Shown: one piece after another, positions 10,037-19,625 of the stretch | How positions within the stretch are numbered: the stretch's first letter is position 1 | Layout: every line of letters starts with the position of its first letter | From: Bacteroidota bacterium | GTDB lineage: Bacteria > Bacteroidota > Bacteroidia > AKYH767-A > OLB10 | Reading direction: 5' to 3' | DNA length: 64,000 nt | Assembly (NCBI GenBank): GCA_016709725.1 | Contig: JADJMG010000011.1 | Coordinates: 89,912-153,911, forward strand | The notes under the pieces: generated by a model | What the model saw: the letters and a program-made list of their open reading frames with translations, nothing else | Told to the model about the DNA's origin: nothing | Database searches by the model: none | Position numbers and translations under genes: made by a program

Positions 10037-10954
10037 ATTTTGTTTGCTCTTTTGCAGTTAATTTCAAAAACAAATCTTCCAAATGTCGGCGGGTATTTAC
10101 TTGATAAATTTGAAATCCATTTTCAACTAAGAAAGATACGATCAAAGGAATATTATTTGCATCCATCTTACATTGCAAAGAGGTTGTACTGTCAAGAATC
10201 AAAGAATCTACATTAAACTTTTCTTTCAATTTACTTTTAGCATCTTGCAATCTATCTAAGTGAATCTCCACAATACTATCCTCGCTATTCAACAAAGATT
10301 TCACTTCGCCTTGAACTACTAGCTTTCCTTTATTCAAGATAGCCATTCGATTGGCGACTAATTCGATTTCGTATAAAATATGGGAGGATAAGAATACAGT
10401 TTTTCCTTTCTCTTTACTTAGATACAAAATTAAATTACGAATATCGATGATACCTTGCGGATCTAATCCTGTTGTAGGTTCATCTAAAATAATTAAATCG
10501 GGATCATGAATGAGGGCTTGCGCAATACCAAGTCGTTGTTTCATTCCGTGGCTATACCCTTTCACCGATTCATCGCTACGCCCTTGTAAACCGACTAACT
10601 CAATCACTTCATCAATCTTTTTATCGGAAGCATCTACTCCGTTGTAATGTGCTAAAAGTTTTAAGTTTTTTCGCGCGGTTAAGTACTTATAAAAATCAGG
10701 TTTCTCGATAATGCAACCGATTCGATTTAAAATTGAAATTCGATCGTCCAATAAATTTTTGCCGAAAATTTTGATTTGACCATTGTCCGGACGAATCAAT
10801 GAGAGAATCATTCGGATGGTTGTACTTTTCCCCGCGCCATTCGGTCCTAAAAACCAAATACATCCCCTTCATAAACACTCAAGTTTAACTCATCGACTGC
10901 TTTATTAGCGCCGAAAGATTTGGTGAGTCCAATGACATCAATAATCTTATTCAT
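10035..10954 (-). CDS. ABC transporter ATP-binding protein (BcrA/CcmA type), one frameshift
   Basis: Cytoplasmic ATPase subunit of an ABC transporter. The ATG at 10954 begins 'MNKIIDVIGLTKSF', followed by the Walker A region GPNGAGKST. The frame then breaks: a T run of five (on the coding strand, near 10855) should be six to read FGFLGPNGAGKST, so a TAG appears instead of Leu. The rest continues to the C-terminus with Q-loop region, signature 'YSHGMKQRLGIAQAL', Walker B 'LIILDEPTTGLDPQG' and H-loop 'FLSSHIL'. The C-terminal extension resembles drug or bacitracin-export ATPases. Its ATG overlaps the end of the glutathione peroxidase gene by 8 bp, so the two are translationally coupled. No permease gene is adjacent, so the substrate is unknown. 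Confidence 0.85.
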
Positions 10955-11465
10955 CTTTTCCTAAAATCAAAGGATGATTTGGCTCTACCCCTGCATTGAA
11001 ATAATGTTGTAATACTCCTTTTTCATCTACCAAATACTTGGAAAAATTCCAAGATGGACGCTGATCATTCCAACCATTCAAAGATGAATCGGACAACCAT
11101 TTATACAATGGATGCTGATTTTCTCCATTTATTTCAATCTTAGCATACAATGGAAATGTGATATGATAATTTTTTTCGCAAAACTGTCCAATCATCTCAT
11201 CACTGTCTGGCTCTTGTGCACCAAAATCATTAGAAGGAAATGCAACAATCACCAACTCATCTTTTTTATGTTGGTATACTTCTTCCATTTGCTCATACTG
11301 ATTGGTGTAGCCACATTCAGAAGCTGTATTTACAATTAATATTTTCTTTCCTTTGAATTTCTCAAGCGTAGAAATAGTTCCATTTATTTCTTTTACCGGA
11401 ATCGTATAAATAGATTCTCCGGGCTGAATATTTTGCTCATTTGAAATCACATCTTGCTTTGTCAT
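10947..11465 (-). CDS. Glutathione peroxidase-family thiol peroxidase
   Basis: Reduces hydrogen peroxide or lipid hydroperoxides; bacterial Cys-type members of this family generally use thioredoxin rather than glutathione. The 172-residue protein has the peroxidatic Cys51 in 'NTASECGYTNQYEQ', a Cys96 in 'QFCEKNY' at the place of the resolving cysteine of thioredoxin-dependent members, the Gln-containing 'FPSNDFGAQEP' (Ser replaces the usual Cys of FPCNQFG), and the Trp-Asn pair in 'WNFSKYLVDEKG'. No signal peptide, so cytoplasmic. It lies 44 bp after the C1 peptidase gene in the same orientation. Confidence 0.9.
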   Translation of the reverse strand: MTKQDVISNEQNIQPGESIYTIPVKEINGTISTLEKFKGKKILIVNTASECGYTNQYEQMEEVYQHKKDELVIVAFPSNDFGAQEPDSDEMIGQFCEKNYHITFPLYAKIEINGENQHPLYKWLSDSSLNGWNDQRPSWNFSKYLVDEKGVLQHYFNAGVEPNHPLILGKDE

Positions 11466-11509
11466 CGTCGTTAGAAGTGGGTAATATAAATCTCTAATAA
11501 ATTTTGGTT

Positions 11510-12757
11510 CTAATTGAATTTCTTTAACAATTCCTTGATCACATCTCGATGAACGAGGATACCCATCATCTTCAATTTAACATAGTCTTCATGCATAAAA
11601 TAAAATCCAAAATTTTTGCTATCGGGTCCGCAATTTCTAGAGCCAGAACCTGAATCTTTAATTAAGTACCAATCTTTGCCATCTTTTTCTAAATAACCTA
11701 CTAAATGCATTCCATGATCATCGGTGGTACTGCCATTCAAAAAACGAAGCAACCGAGCACTCTCGTCAATGTATTCAGACGGAATATCATAAGAAGGAAC
11801 AACAGCTACTTGATTCCATGGATCAAATCCTGATTCAGAAACATCCCCACCAATCATCATGGTATATCCATTGCGTACTGCAAACTTTATCGTCGACATA
11901 TATTCATCTAAAGGAACATTGTAATAAGAACTGTCATGCCACCAATTATCAGGCACTTCGTATTCTACTTTTTTCCAGTAAGGCTTATTCATGAGTGAGG
12001 TGAGATCGATATAATTCGACATATTTAATTTCAACACGTCAGATAAATACTGTTGAGGTGTGATGGTCTTATCATTCACAACCACTTTTGTTGGTGGCAC
12101 ACCCATATAATGATTTTGGATGGACTTAATGGTAGCAACTACTTCCTCTTCATTCCAAGCATTGGTAGCTTTTACATTTTGAAGATAAGCTTTCATTTCC
12201 TTAAACATTTTATCATGGCTATGATAAATTTGCCCGGGCAACAATCCAGTGTAGTCTTGCAACGGCACTGTCCCAAACATTTGATACATCCTAATTACAG
12301 CATTTCCCTCTGAACCTTCATCGAAATTCGACTCTCCTCTCGTTCTAACAAATCCTCGCGCTTTCTCTACTGTTTCCCAATACGCTGTAAACATCTCCGA
12401 TATTTTTACAACTTGTTTCGATTGACGATATACTTCCGTTTCAAAAAAAGATGTGGTACTAAACGACCAACATGTATTCGAATTTCCCTGTGAAATCGGA
12501 TTATTCTTCCACCAAGTACTAAACTCATCTACCGACTTTGGATACCATCCAAATTTAGTAATATCGAATTTAAAGATGGGTTTTGCTGGCTTTTCAACTT
12601 TCTTCACTTCAAACTGCTGCACACCGGTCATGATATCCTTATCATAAAACCCTGCCTTTTGCTCGCGCTTTTGCAATTGGTCATGACGAGACTGACCATA
12701 GCTAACCGTATTGCTGAGCAATAGGATTAGCACTGCAATTAATTTTAATGTTTTCAT
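11510..12757 (-). CDS. C1 family (papain/bleomycin-hydrolase-like) cysteine peptidase, exported
   Basis: A 415-residue protein with a signal peptide (hydrophobic residues 4-19, 'SNTVSYGQ'), so periplasmic or surface. The papain active site shows Gln90 and the nucleophile Cys96 in 'ISQGNSNTCWSFST'; the histidine is in 'DDHGMHLVGYLEK'. The segment after it reads 'WYLIKDSGSGSRN' where papain-type enzymes usually have a catalytic Asn (KNSWG); here Asp occupies that place. Overall it resembles aminopeptidase C/bleomycin hydrolase relatives. It follows hutH by one base, so it belongs to the hisS-hutH transcript. Amino-acid scavenging is a plausible role (inference). Confidence 0.8.
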   Translation of the reverse strand: MKTLKLIAVLILLLSNTVSYGQSRHDQLQKREQKAGFYDKDIMTGVQQFEVKKVEKPAKPIFKFDITKFGWYPKSVDEFSTWWKNNPISQGNSNTCWSFSTTSFFETEVYRQSKQVVKISEMFTAYWETVEKARGFVRTRGESNFDEGSEGNAVIRMYQMFGTVPLQDYTGLLPGQIYHSHDKMFKEMKAYLQNVKATNAWNEEEVVATIKSIQNHYMGVPPTKVVVNDKTITPQQYLSDVLKLNMSNYIDLTSLMNKPYWKKVEYEVPDNWWHDSSYYNVPLDEYMSTIKFAVRNGYTMMIGGDVSESGFDPWNQVAVVPSYDIPSEYIDESARLLRFLNGSTTDDHGMHLVGYLEKDGKDWYLIKDSGSGSRNCGPDSKNFGFYFMHEDYVKLKMMGILVHRDVIKELLKKFN

Positions 12758-12758
12758 A

Positions 12759-14258
12759 TTAATGAATTATTTTTTCAATGGGATAACTTCTTATAAATTC
12801 AACACTTCTTTGCATATCCGAATACAAGATGCGATCTTTCTCTAAAAACTTAATTTCACCACGGTAAGCTTCAATCAACGATTCTAACATACTCGAAGTT
12901 TTTGCTGGACGGCGGAATTCCAAAGCTTGTGCTGCATTCATCAACTCGATAGCCAAAATTCGCTCGGTATTTAACATTACTTTATACAACTTGGTGGCGG
13001 CATTTGCTCCCATACTCACATGATCTTCTTGTCCGTTTGATGAAACAATAGAATCGACAGATGCTGGCGTGCAAAGTTGCTTACTTTGACTCACGATCGA
13101 TGCAGCGGTATATTGAGGAATCATAAATCCAGAATCGAGTCCTGGATTAGCTACTAAAAAACTTGGTAATCCACGTAAACCACTAATTAATTGATACGTT
13201 CTTCGCTCCGAAATACTTCCCAATTCGGCAATAGCAATTGCCATGAAGTCGAGTGGCAATGCCAAAGGCTGTCCATGAAAATTACCTGCAGAAATAATTA
13301 ATTCTTCATCAGGAAAAACGGTGGGGTTATCAGTAACCGAATTAATCTCTGTAAAAAATATTTGTGATACATACGTGATCGCATCTTTAGAAGCTCCGTG
13401 TACTTGTGGAATACAACGAAAAGCATAAGGATCTTGTACATGCGTTTTAGGGCGATCAATTAATTCACTACCCTTTAAGATCGTTCTGAAACGAGTAGCA
13501 GTATTAATTTGTCCAGCATGAGGACGAATCTGATGTATTAAATGATGGAATGGCTCTATCCGACCATCAAATGCATCTAAAGAAAGAGCTCCTATTAAAT
13601 CAGCTGCTTTCTCCAATTGTTGCGCCTTTAAAATGCACCAGCATCCGTATGCATTCATAAATTGTGTGCCATTCAATAACGCTAATCCTTCCTTCGATTT
13701 TAATGTAACGGGTTTAAGACCGAAATTTTCTAGAGCACGAGAACCTGGTAGTTTTTCACCATTCACACGCACTTCTCCCATACCAATTAACGGCAACGAA
13801 AGATGCGCTAACGGCGACAAATCACCCGACGCGCCCAAGGATCCTTGCTCATAAACCACTGGATAAATTCCATAATTTAAAAAATCGATTAACAACTGAA
13901 CCGTTTCCACTTGCACTCCACTATTGCCATAACTTAGTCCTTGCACTTTCAAGAACATCATCAATCGAACAATTTCTTCTGGAACTTCATCACCTATTCC
14001 ACAAGCATGCGACATCATCAAATTTACTTGAAGTTGTCCGAGGTCATTTTGCGAAATCGATTTATTATAGAGCGAACCAAAACCGGTATTGATACCATAA
14101 TGCGCTTGATTACTCCCATCCACTTTCTGATCCAAATAATCACGACACTTTTGAATTCGAGCTTTTGCTTCCTCTCCCAATTCAATTTGCACACCAGACT
14201 TTAATATATTTGCAATGGTATCAAAAGTAATATGGTGAGATGAAATAATATGTTTCAT
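12759..14258 (-). CDS. hutH: Histidine ammonia-lyase
   Basis: Converts L-histidine to urocanate and ammonia, the first step of histidine degradation. The Ala-Ser-Gly triad that cyclises to the MIO cofactor is at about residues 143-145 in 'EQGSLGASGDLSPLAH'; further family motifs are 'YGINTGFGSLYNK' and 'NFHGQPLALPLDF'. I chose the ATG at 14258 (MKHIISSHH), giving 499 residues, because the longer frame starts inside hisS; the gap to the hisS stop is one base. The C1 peptidase gene follows after one base. Other hut genes are not adjacent; an arginase-family gene at 38324 could be a formiminoglutamase. Confidence 0.95.
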   Translation of the reverse strand: MKHIISSHHITFDTIANILKSGVQIELGEEAKARIQKCRDYLDQKVDGSNQAHYGINTGFGSLYNKSISQNDLGQLQVNLMMSHACGIGDEVPEEIVRLMMFLKVQGLSYGNSGVQVETVQLLIDFLNYGIYPVVYEQGSLGASGDLSPLAHLSLPLIGMGEVRVNGEKLPGSRALENFGLKPVTLKSKEGLALLNGTQFMNAYGCWCILKAQQLEKAADLIGALSLDAFDGRIEPFHHLIHQIRPHAGQINTATRFRTILKGSELIDRPKTHVQDPYAFRCIPQVHGASKDAITYVSQIFFTEINSVTDNPTVFPDEELIISAGNFHGQPLALPLDFMAIAIAELGSISERRTYQLISGLRGLPSFLVANPGLDSGFMIPQYTAASIVSQSKQLCTPASVDSIVSSNGQEDHVSMGANAATKLYKVMLNTERILAIELMNAAQALEFRRPAKTSSMLESLIEAYRGEIKFLEKDRILYSDMQRSVEFIRSYPIEKIIH

Positions 14259-14259
14259 A

Positions 14260-15635
14260 CTAATTTCTATTTCTAATAAATTCAATCAAACTATTCAACT
14301 CCATTTTTTGTTGATCACCCGTCTTCATGTCTTTTAACATTAACGTCGATGCGGCTCGTTCTTCTGATCCCGCCATCACTACAAATGGAATTTTACGTGC
14401 ATCCGCATACGAAAATTGTTTTTTCATTTTTGCTGCATCGGGATACATCTCCGCATTTATTCCTGCTGCTCTCACTTTATTCAATAATTGCAATGAATAA
14501 GGAATATCATCTTCACCAAAATTGATAAATAACAAATCGAGCGAAGATTCCACATTAGCAGGAAATAAATTCAACTCATCTAATACATCACAAATACGAT
14601 CGGCACCAAATGAAATTCCGACACCTGACATCCCTGGCAAACCAAAAATTCCGGTGAGATCATCATAACGTCCACCACCGCAAATACTCGAATTAAAAGT
14701 AGCTTTTGGCTCATTTGTTTTCACTTCGAAAATTGCACCGGTGTAATAATTTAATCCACGGGCTAATGTAATATCCACTTTGTACTCGATGTTCTTAAAA
14801 GAAAAAGGAGCTGCATATCCCAACAAAGTTTCCAACTCCGCAATTCCTTGCATTCCTACTTCAGATGAACTCAATAATTTCTTAAGCAAATCAATTTTTC
14901 TTGATCACTTCCTTCAAAAACTAACAATGGCTTCAATCCATCAATCGCTTTTTCCGAAACACCCTTTGCGCGCATTTCCTCTGCCACTTTCTCAGGCCCT
15001 ATTTTATCCAGCTTGTCGATGGCCACTGTGATGTCAATGATTTTTTCCGATTCATTAAATACCTCGGCAATGCCACTTAATATTTTTCGATTATTAATTA
15101 GCACGACTACATTCAGTCCCAACTTAGCAAACACATCATCGATCAATTGCAATAATTCCAATTCACACAAGAGCGAGTTGGTGCCAATCACATCGGCATC
15201 GCATTGAAAAAATTCACGGTAACGACCTTTCTGCGGACGATCGGCGCGCCACACGGGTTGAATTTGATAGCGTTTAAATGGAAAGGCAATTTCATTTTGA
15301 TGCATGACTACATAACGTGCAAAAGGAACGGTTAAATCGTAGCGCAATGCTTTTTCGGATATAGACGCCGTTAGTTTCTTACTATTCTTAGCAGACAACT
15401 CATCCGCACTTACCTCCGATAAAAAATCACCTGAATTCAAAATTTTAAAGATTAACTTATCGCCTTCTTCCCCATACTTACCCATCAAAGTAGAAAGATT
15501 TTCCATCGATGGCGTTTCCAAGGGAAGATATCCAAATCGCTGAAAGGAAGATTTGATCGTATCGAAAAGGAAATTCCTTTTCAACATATCTTCCGGTGTA
15601 AAATCGCGCGTCCCTTTTGGGATAGATGGTTTCAT
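14260..15635 (-). CDS. hisS: Histidyl-tRNA synthetase, one frameshift
   Basis: Charges tRNA-His; normally essential. Class II signatures are present: 'KPSIPKGTRDFTPEDM' at the N-terminus, motif 2 'RADRPQKGRYREFFQCDADV', the histidine-specific 'LARGLNYYTGAIFEV' and a C-terminal anticodon-binding domain ('ADARKIPFVVMAGSEE'). The frame breaks near 14895-14899: the coding strand has five A where six restore the reading GSDQEKIDLLKKLLSSSEVG. With the fix the protein is about 458 residues, normal for the family. It sits 6 bp behind ettA and 1 bp ahead of hutH. Since a cell needs this gene, the lesion is most likely a sequencing error. Confidence 0.93.
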
Positions 15636-15641
15636 AACAAA

Positions 15642-17318
15642 CTAAACAGTCAATTTCTTATATCTAAATCTCTTTGGTTCCACATTCCCCAAACGCTTCT
15701 TCTTCGCTTCTTCGTAATCGGTATATCCACCTTCATAAAAATAAACTTGCGAGTCGCCTTCGAAAGCAAGAATATGCGTACACACTCTATCTAGGAACCA
15801 TCGATCATGGGAAATAATTACGGCACAACCGGCATAGTTCTCCAACGCTTCTTCCAACGCACGCAATGTATTTAAATCAATATCATTGGTAGGCTCATCC
15901 AGCAACAATACATTCGATCCAGTCTTCAATGTCATGGCTAAATGCACACGATTTCTTTCACCACCTGAAAGTACTCCTACTTTTTTTCCTTGATCGGCAC
16001 CATTAAAATTAAACTTGGAAATAAAGCTACGTGCATTTACCGACTTTCCACCAATCATCATGGTTTCATTTCCGCCAGAAATCACTTCATACACGGTTTT
16101 ATCGGGAACAAGGTCATCATGACTCTGATCCACATATCCTATTTGCACTGTTTCACCAATTGTAATCGTTCCGCTATCGGGAGTTTCGGCACCCATAATC
16201 ATTCGGAACAAAGTAGTTTTTCCAACACCATTCGGTCCAATGATACCAACGATTCCCGCTTGCGGCAAAGAGAAATTCAAATTCTCGATAAGCAAACGAT
16301 CACCAAATCCTTTATTCAAATTTTCTGCTTCGATCACCTTCGTTCCTAGACGTGGTCCTGGCGGAATAAAGATCTCCAGCTTTTCTTCTTTCTCCTTTGT
16401 TTCCTCATTTACCATTTTATCGTAAGCACCTAAACGCGCTTTCGACTTCGCGTGACGTGCTTTTGGCGACATTCTCACCCACTCCAATTCGCGCTCTAAC
16501 GTTTTACGACGCTTGCTCTCCGTCTTTTCTTCTTGTCCTAAACGCTTTTGCTTCTGCTCCAACCAAGAAGTATAGTTTCCTTGCCATGGAATTCCTTCAC
16601 CACGATCCAATTCTAAAATCCATCCTGCGACGTTATCGAGGAAATAACGGTCATGGGTTACCGCAATTACAGTTCCTTTGTACTGTTGCAAATGATGCTC
16701 CAACCATTCTACGCTCTCCGCATCCAAGTGATTGGTTGGCTCATCCAACAATAAAATTTCTGGCTCTTGCAATAACAAACGGCAAAGTGCTAAACGTCGA
16801 CGCTCACCACCAGACAAAATACTCACTGGTGTTTCTGGATCTGCACAACGCAATGCATCCATCGCTACTTCAATTCGGTTATCCAATTCCCAAGCATTGG
16901 CTGCATCAATTTGATCCATCAACACGGCTTGACGATCGATGAGTTTATTCATCGCATCATCGTCGAGAGGCTCTCCTAATTTATTATTGACGTCATCGTA
17001 TTCCTTCAAAATATCGACAATCGGTTGCACACCTTCCATCACAATTTCACGAGCTGTTTTCGTCTCATCCAGCTCTGGCTCCTGAGGCAAATACCCCACA
17101 TTATAGCCAGGTGAAAAAACGACTTCACCTTGGAAAGACTTGTCTAAACCCGCGATTATTCGGAGCAAACTCGATTTTCCAGATCCGTTCAAACCTAAAA
17201 TTCCAATCTTTGCCCCATAGAAAAAACTAAGGTAAATGTTCTTAAGTACTTGTTTTTGTGGGGGATATATTTTGCTCACCCCTACCATTGAGAAAATGAT
17301 TTTGCGATCGTCAGACAT
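15642..17318 (-). CDS. ettA: Energy-dependent translational throttle protein EttA (ABC-F)
   Basis: Soluble ABC-F protein that binds the ribosomal E site and gates the first elongation step according to the ATP/ADP ratio. The 558 residues hold two ABC domains: Walker A 'GLNGSGKSSLLRI' (about residue 42) and 'GPNGVGKTTLFRM', signatures 'LSGGERRRLALCRLLL' and 'LSGGERNRVHLAM', and Walker B 'LLLDEPTNHLD' and 'LLLDEPTNDID'. The linker and the first-domain arm insert ('EYDDVNNKLGEPLDDDAMN') fit EttA rather than Uup or YheS. No transmembrane segments. First gene of the minus-strand cluster, facing the subtilase gene across 113 bp. Confidence 0.93.
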   Translation of the reverse strand: MSDDRKIIFSMVGVSKIYPPQKQVLKNIYLSFFYGAKIGILGLNGSGKSSLLRIIAGLDKSFQGEVVFSPGYNVGYLPQEPELDETKTAREIVMEGVQPIVDILKEYDDVNNKLGEPLDDDAMNKLIDRQAVLMDQIDAANAWELDNRIEVAMDALRCADPETPVSILSGGERRRLALCRLLLQEPEILLLDEPTNHLDAESVEWLEHHLQQYKGTVIAVTHDRYFLDNVAGWILELDRGEGIPWQGNYTSWLEQKQKRLGQEEKTESKRRKTLERELEWVRMSPKARHAKSKARLGAYDKMVNEETKEKEEKLEIFIPPGPRLGTKVIEAENLNKGFGDRLLIENLNFSLPQAGIVGIIGPNGVGKTTLFRMIMGAETPDSGTITIGETVQIGYVDQSHDDLVPDKTVYEVISGGNETMMIGGKSVNARSFISKFNFNGADQGKKVGVLSGGERNRVHLAMTLKTGSNVLLLDEPTNDIDLNTLRALEEALENYAGCAVIISHDRWFLDRVCTHILAFEGDSQVYFYEGGYTDYEEAKKKRLGNVEPKRFRYKKLTV

Positions 17319-17431
17319 ATATAAGTAGTTGATTAATGTAACTTTATACCTTCGTTATCTGTTTAGATGAAGGGAAGCAAAGGTATCCCTTTCCGAGTTA
17401 AATGAAAAGTGAAACTACTAAATAAAAAACC

Positions 17432-19567
17432 ATGCGATTTCTATCCATTCTCTTGCTCTGTTTAATCACACAATCAGCACTTTCGCAGCAAACGAAGGTA
17501 AGTTTCCGATTGATGGAATTAATGTCACAATCGGAAAATTCGAATAAAATAATATCCGTTTTGATCAAGGGTGATTTTTCTAAAATTGCTCCTGAAATTG
17601 AAAAAACGGGAGGCACGGTAAAATTCAAATCTGGAAATATTTGTAGTGCCTCCATGAGAGTATCATCATTACGTACTTTGACAGAAATTAAATCCATTGA
17701 AAGAATAGAAGAAGGTAGAGTTCAAGTGCAAACGTTGAACGACAAAATGCTTATCAATAATCGCATTGATTTAATTCACCAAGGTGTTTCACCTCTAATT
17801 CAAGGTTATGATGGAAGTAATGTAGTAGTTGGAATAATTGATACGGGAATCGATTTTACACATCCTGATTTCAAAGATAGTTTAGGACAATCCAGAGTAC
17901 TTTGGGTTTGGGATCATCTACTTGCCAATGCAGGAAACACACCTCAACCTTATAATTACGGACAAGAGTTTTCGAAATTAGATATTGATGCTGGCAATGC
18001 AAATGCTCATATCGATCAAACTGCTCATGGTACTCATGTGGCTGGCATCGCCGTAGCAAATGGCGACACTATGATTGCTTTTAAAGGAGCTGCTCCGAAG
18101 GCAGATATCATTGCCGTTTCATTGAATTTTAATCAAGCAGACGACACATGGTTAAGCAGTATTGCTGATGCAGTAAATTACATTTTCAACAAAGCAGATT
18201 CTTTAAACAAACCTTGCGTTATCAATATCAGTGCAGGCACATACCTCGGATCACACGATGGAAAAGATTTGCAAGCGATTGCTATTGACAATTTGATACA
18301 AGCTAAGGATGGAAGAATGGTTGTAGCCGCCGCAGGAAACGCAGGAAATTATCCGCTACATATTCAACATCAACTTAACAACGATAGTAGTTTTACATGG
18401 TTCAAAAAAACATCCGCGAATCCAATATTCATTGAATTCTGGGCAGATACTGCAGATTTAAATAATGTACAATTCACGTTGGGGGCAGATCAACCCACTC
18501 CCTACTTTGAAGATCGTGGACAAAAATCTTGGAAAAATATTTCTAATTTCTTAGGAATACTAGCTGTTGATACTTTGTGGAGTTATTCAGGAAATCAAAT
18601 TGCAATTTATCAAACTTACGGTCAACTCATTGGAAATAGATACAGCATGACCTACGTAATTATTCCAGATTCCACTACCTACTTTTTCAGATTAATGAGT
18701 AAAGGAATTGGAAAATTTGACAGTTGGAGTTTTGAATTAGTATCGAGTGGACTTCCCAGTGCAATCACTTATCCTGCTATTGTAAGCTATCAATTGCCCG
18801 ACTTCAATCAAAATATTTGCAGTTCATTTCAATGCAGTGATATTGTACTTTGTGCGGGACAATATGTAAGTCGAAACAATTATATTGATGTGAATGGAAA
18901 TCTACAAACACTTGCTATTACTGAAGGAGCATTAGGGGCCAGTTCGAGCAGAGGTCCAACACGAGATGGACGAACAAAACCAGACATTACTTCCACTGGT
19001 GAAGTTACGATGTCGGCTTTAAAACTTTCCAGTGCTGCATGGTTTTTAGCAAACCAACCTTTCAAATTAGCGCAAGGAGGAATGCATATTCGTGACGGCG
19101 GAACCTCTTCAGCGGCTCCTGCAGTTGCAGGAAGTATTGCACTTTATCTACAGAGTAATCCAACGGCTACTTGGGTAGATATTCGTAATCGAGTTCTACT
19201 TTGCTCCAAAACCGACAATTTCACTGGAACAAATCTGCCCAATAACAATTGGGGGCATGGAAAATTAGATGCATTCAATATGATGATTGGATGCAATGCA
19301 TTACCGGTTAAGGAAAATGAAAACAGCGCTTTCATGATCTATCCAAATCCTGCTTCTGATTACTTAACTATTCAATTAAGGGAAAATAAAAATGCGCAGC
19401 AAGTAGAAATTTACAGCACTCTTGGACAACTCGTTTACAGTAAGATGGTATCACCTAAGGATTCCTCATTACGTATTCCATTAGATAACATCTCGAAAGG
19501 GGTCTATGTAGCTATAGTTCGATTTGAAAACCAAGCACCTTCCTCTAAAACGATTGTAGTCGAATAA
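17432..19567 (+). CDS. S8 (subtilisin) family serine peptidase with type IX sorting domain
   Basis: A 711-residue secreted protease. A signal peptide ('LLLCLITQSALSQQ') is followed by an inhibitor-like propeptide region, then the catalytic Asp (about residue 136, 'GIIDTGIDFTHPDF'), His (about residue 199, 'AHGTHVAGI'), oxyanion Asn ('VVAAAGNAGNY') and Ser (about residue 558, 'DGGTSSAAPAVAGS'). The His-Ser distance is long because of an inserted beta-rich domain at about residues 300-480. The last ~75 residues are a type A sorting domain ('MIYPNPASDYLTIQ', 'ISKGVYVAIVRF'), so it goes out through the type IX system. Probably extracellular protein digestion. Confidence 0.92.
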   Translation: MRFLSILLLCLITQSALSQQTKVSFRLMELMSQSENSNKIISVLIKGDFSKIAPEIEKTGGTVKFKSGNICSASMRVSSLRTLTEIKSIERIEEGRVQVQTLNDKMLINNRIDLIHQGVSPLIQGYDGSNVVVGIIDTGIDFTHPDFKDSLGQSRVLWVWDHLLANAGNTPQPYNYGQEFSKLDIDAGNANAHIDQTAHGTHVAGIAVANGDTMIAFKGAAPKADIIAVSLNFNQADDTWLSSIADAVNYIFNKADSLNKPCVINISAGTYLGSHDGKDLQAIAIDNLIQAKDGRMVVAAAGNAGNYPLHIQHQLNNDSSFTWFKKTSANPIFIEFWADTADLNNVQFTLGADQPTPYFEDRGQKSWKNISNFLGILAVDTLWSYSGNQIAIYQTYGQLIGNRYSMTYVIIPDSTTYFFRLMSKGIGKFDSWSFELVSSGLPSAITYPAIVSYQLPDFNQNICSSFQCSDIVLCAGQYVSRNNYIDVNGNLQTLAITEGALGASSSRGPTRDGRTKPDITSTGEVTMSALKLSSAAWFLANQPFKLAQGGMHIRDGGTSSAAPAVAGSIALYLQSNPTATWVDIRNRVLLCSKTDNFTGTNLPNNNWGHGKLDAFNMMIGCNALPVKENENSAFMIYPNPASDYLTIQLRENKNAQQVEIYSTLGQLVYSKMVSPKDSSLRIPLDNISKGVYVAIVRFENQAPSSKTIVVE

Positions 19568-19613
19568 GGAAAATTGGTGTTCACAAACCGTCAGTAGTAT
19601 TGATTCGATTGAT

Positions 19614-19621
19614 TACTTTTG
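19614..19621 (+). promoter_or_regulatory. -7 promoter box before ubiA
   Basis: TACTTTTG fits TAnnTTTG exactly but lies only 5 bp before the GTG at 19626. Either the transcript is nearly leaderless or translation starts at a later codon. Confidence 0.35.
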
Positions 19622-19625
19622 GCGT

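Noticed and set aside
10850..10860. Recoded TAG (pyrrolysine or readthrough) in the ABC ATPase
   Set aside because: The stop appears only because of a one-base shift in a T run; the family Leu-Gly-Pro follows in the shifted frame.
14871..14900. Programmed frameshift in hisS
   Set aside because: No slippery heptamer with downstream structure; a missing A in an A run explains it, and the same error type occurs across the window.
16397..16942. 181-codon plus-strand frame
   Set aside because: Lies antisense within ettA, whose two ABC domains are intact; no family motif and no promoter.
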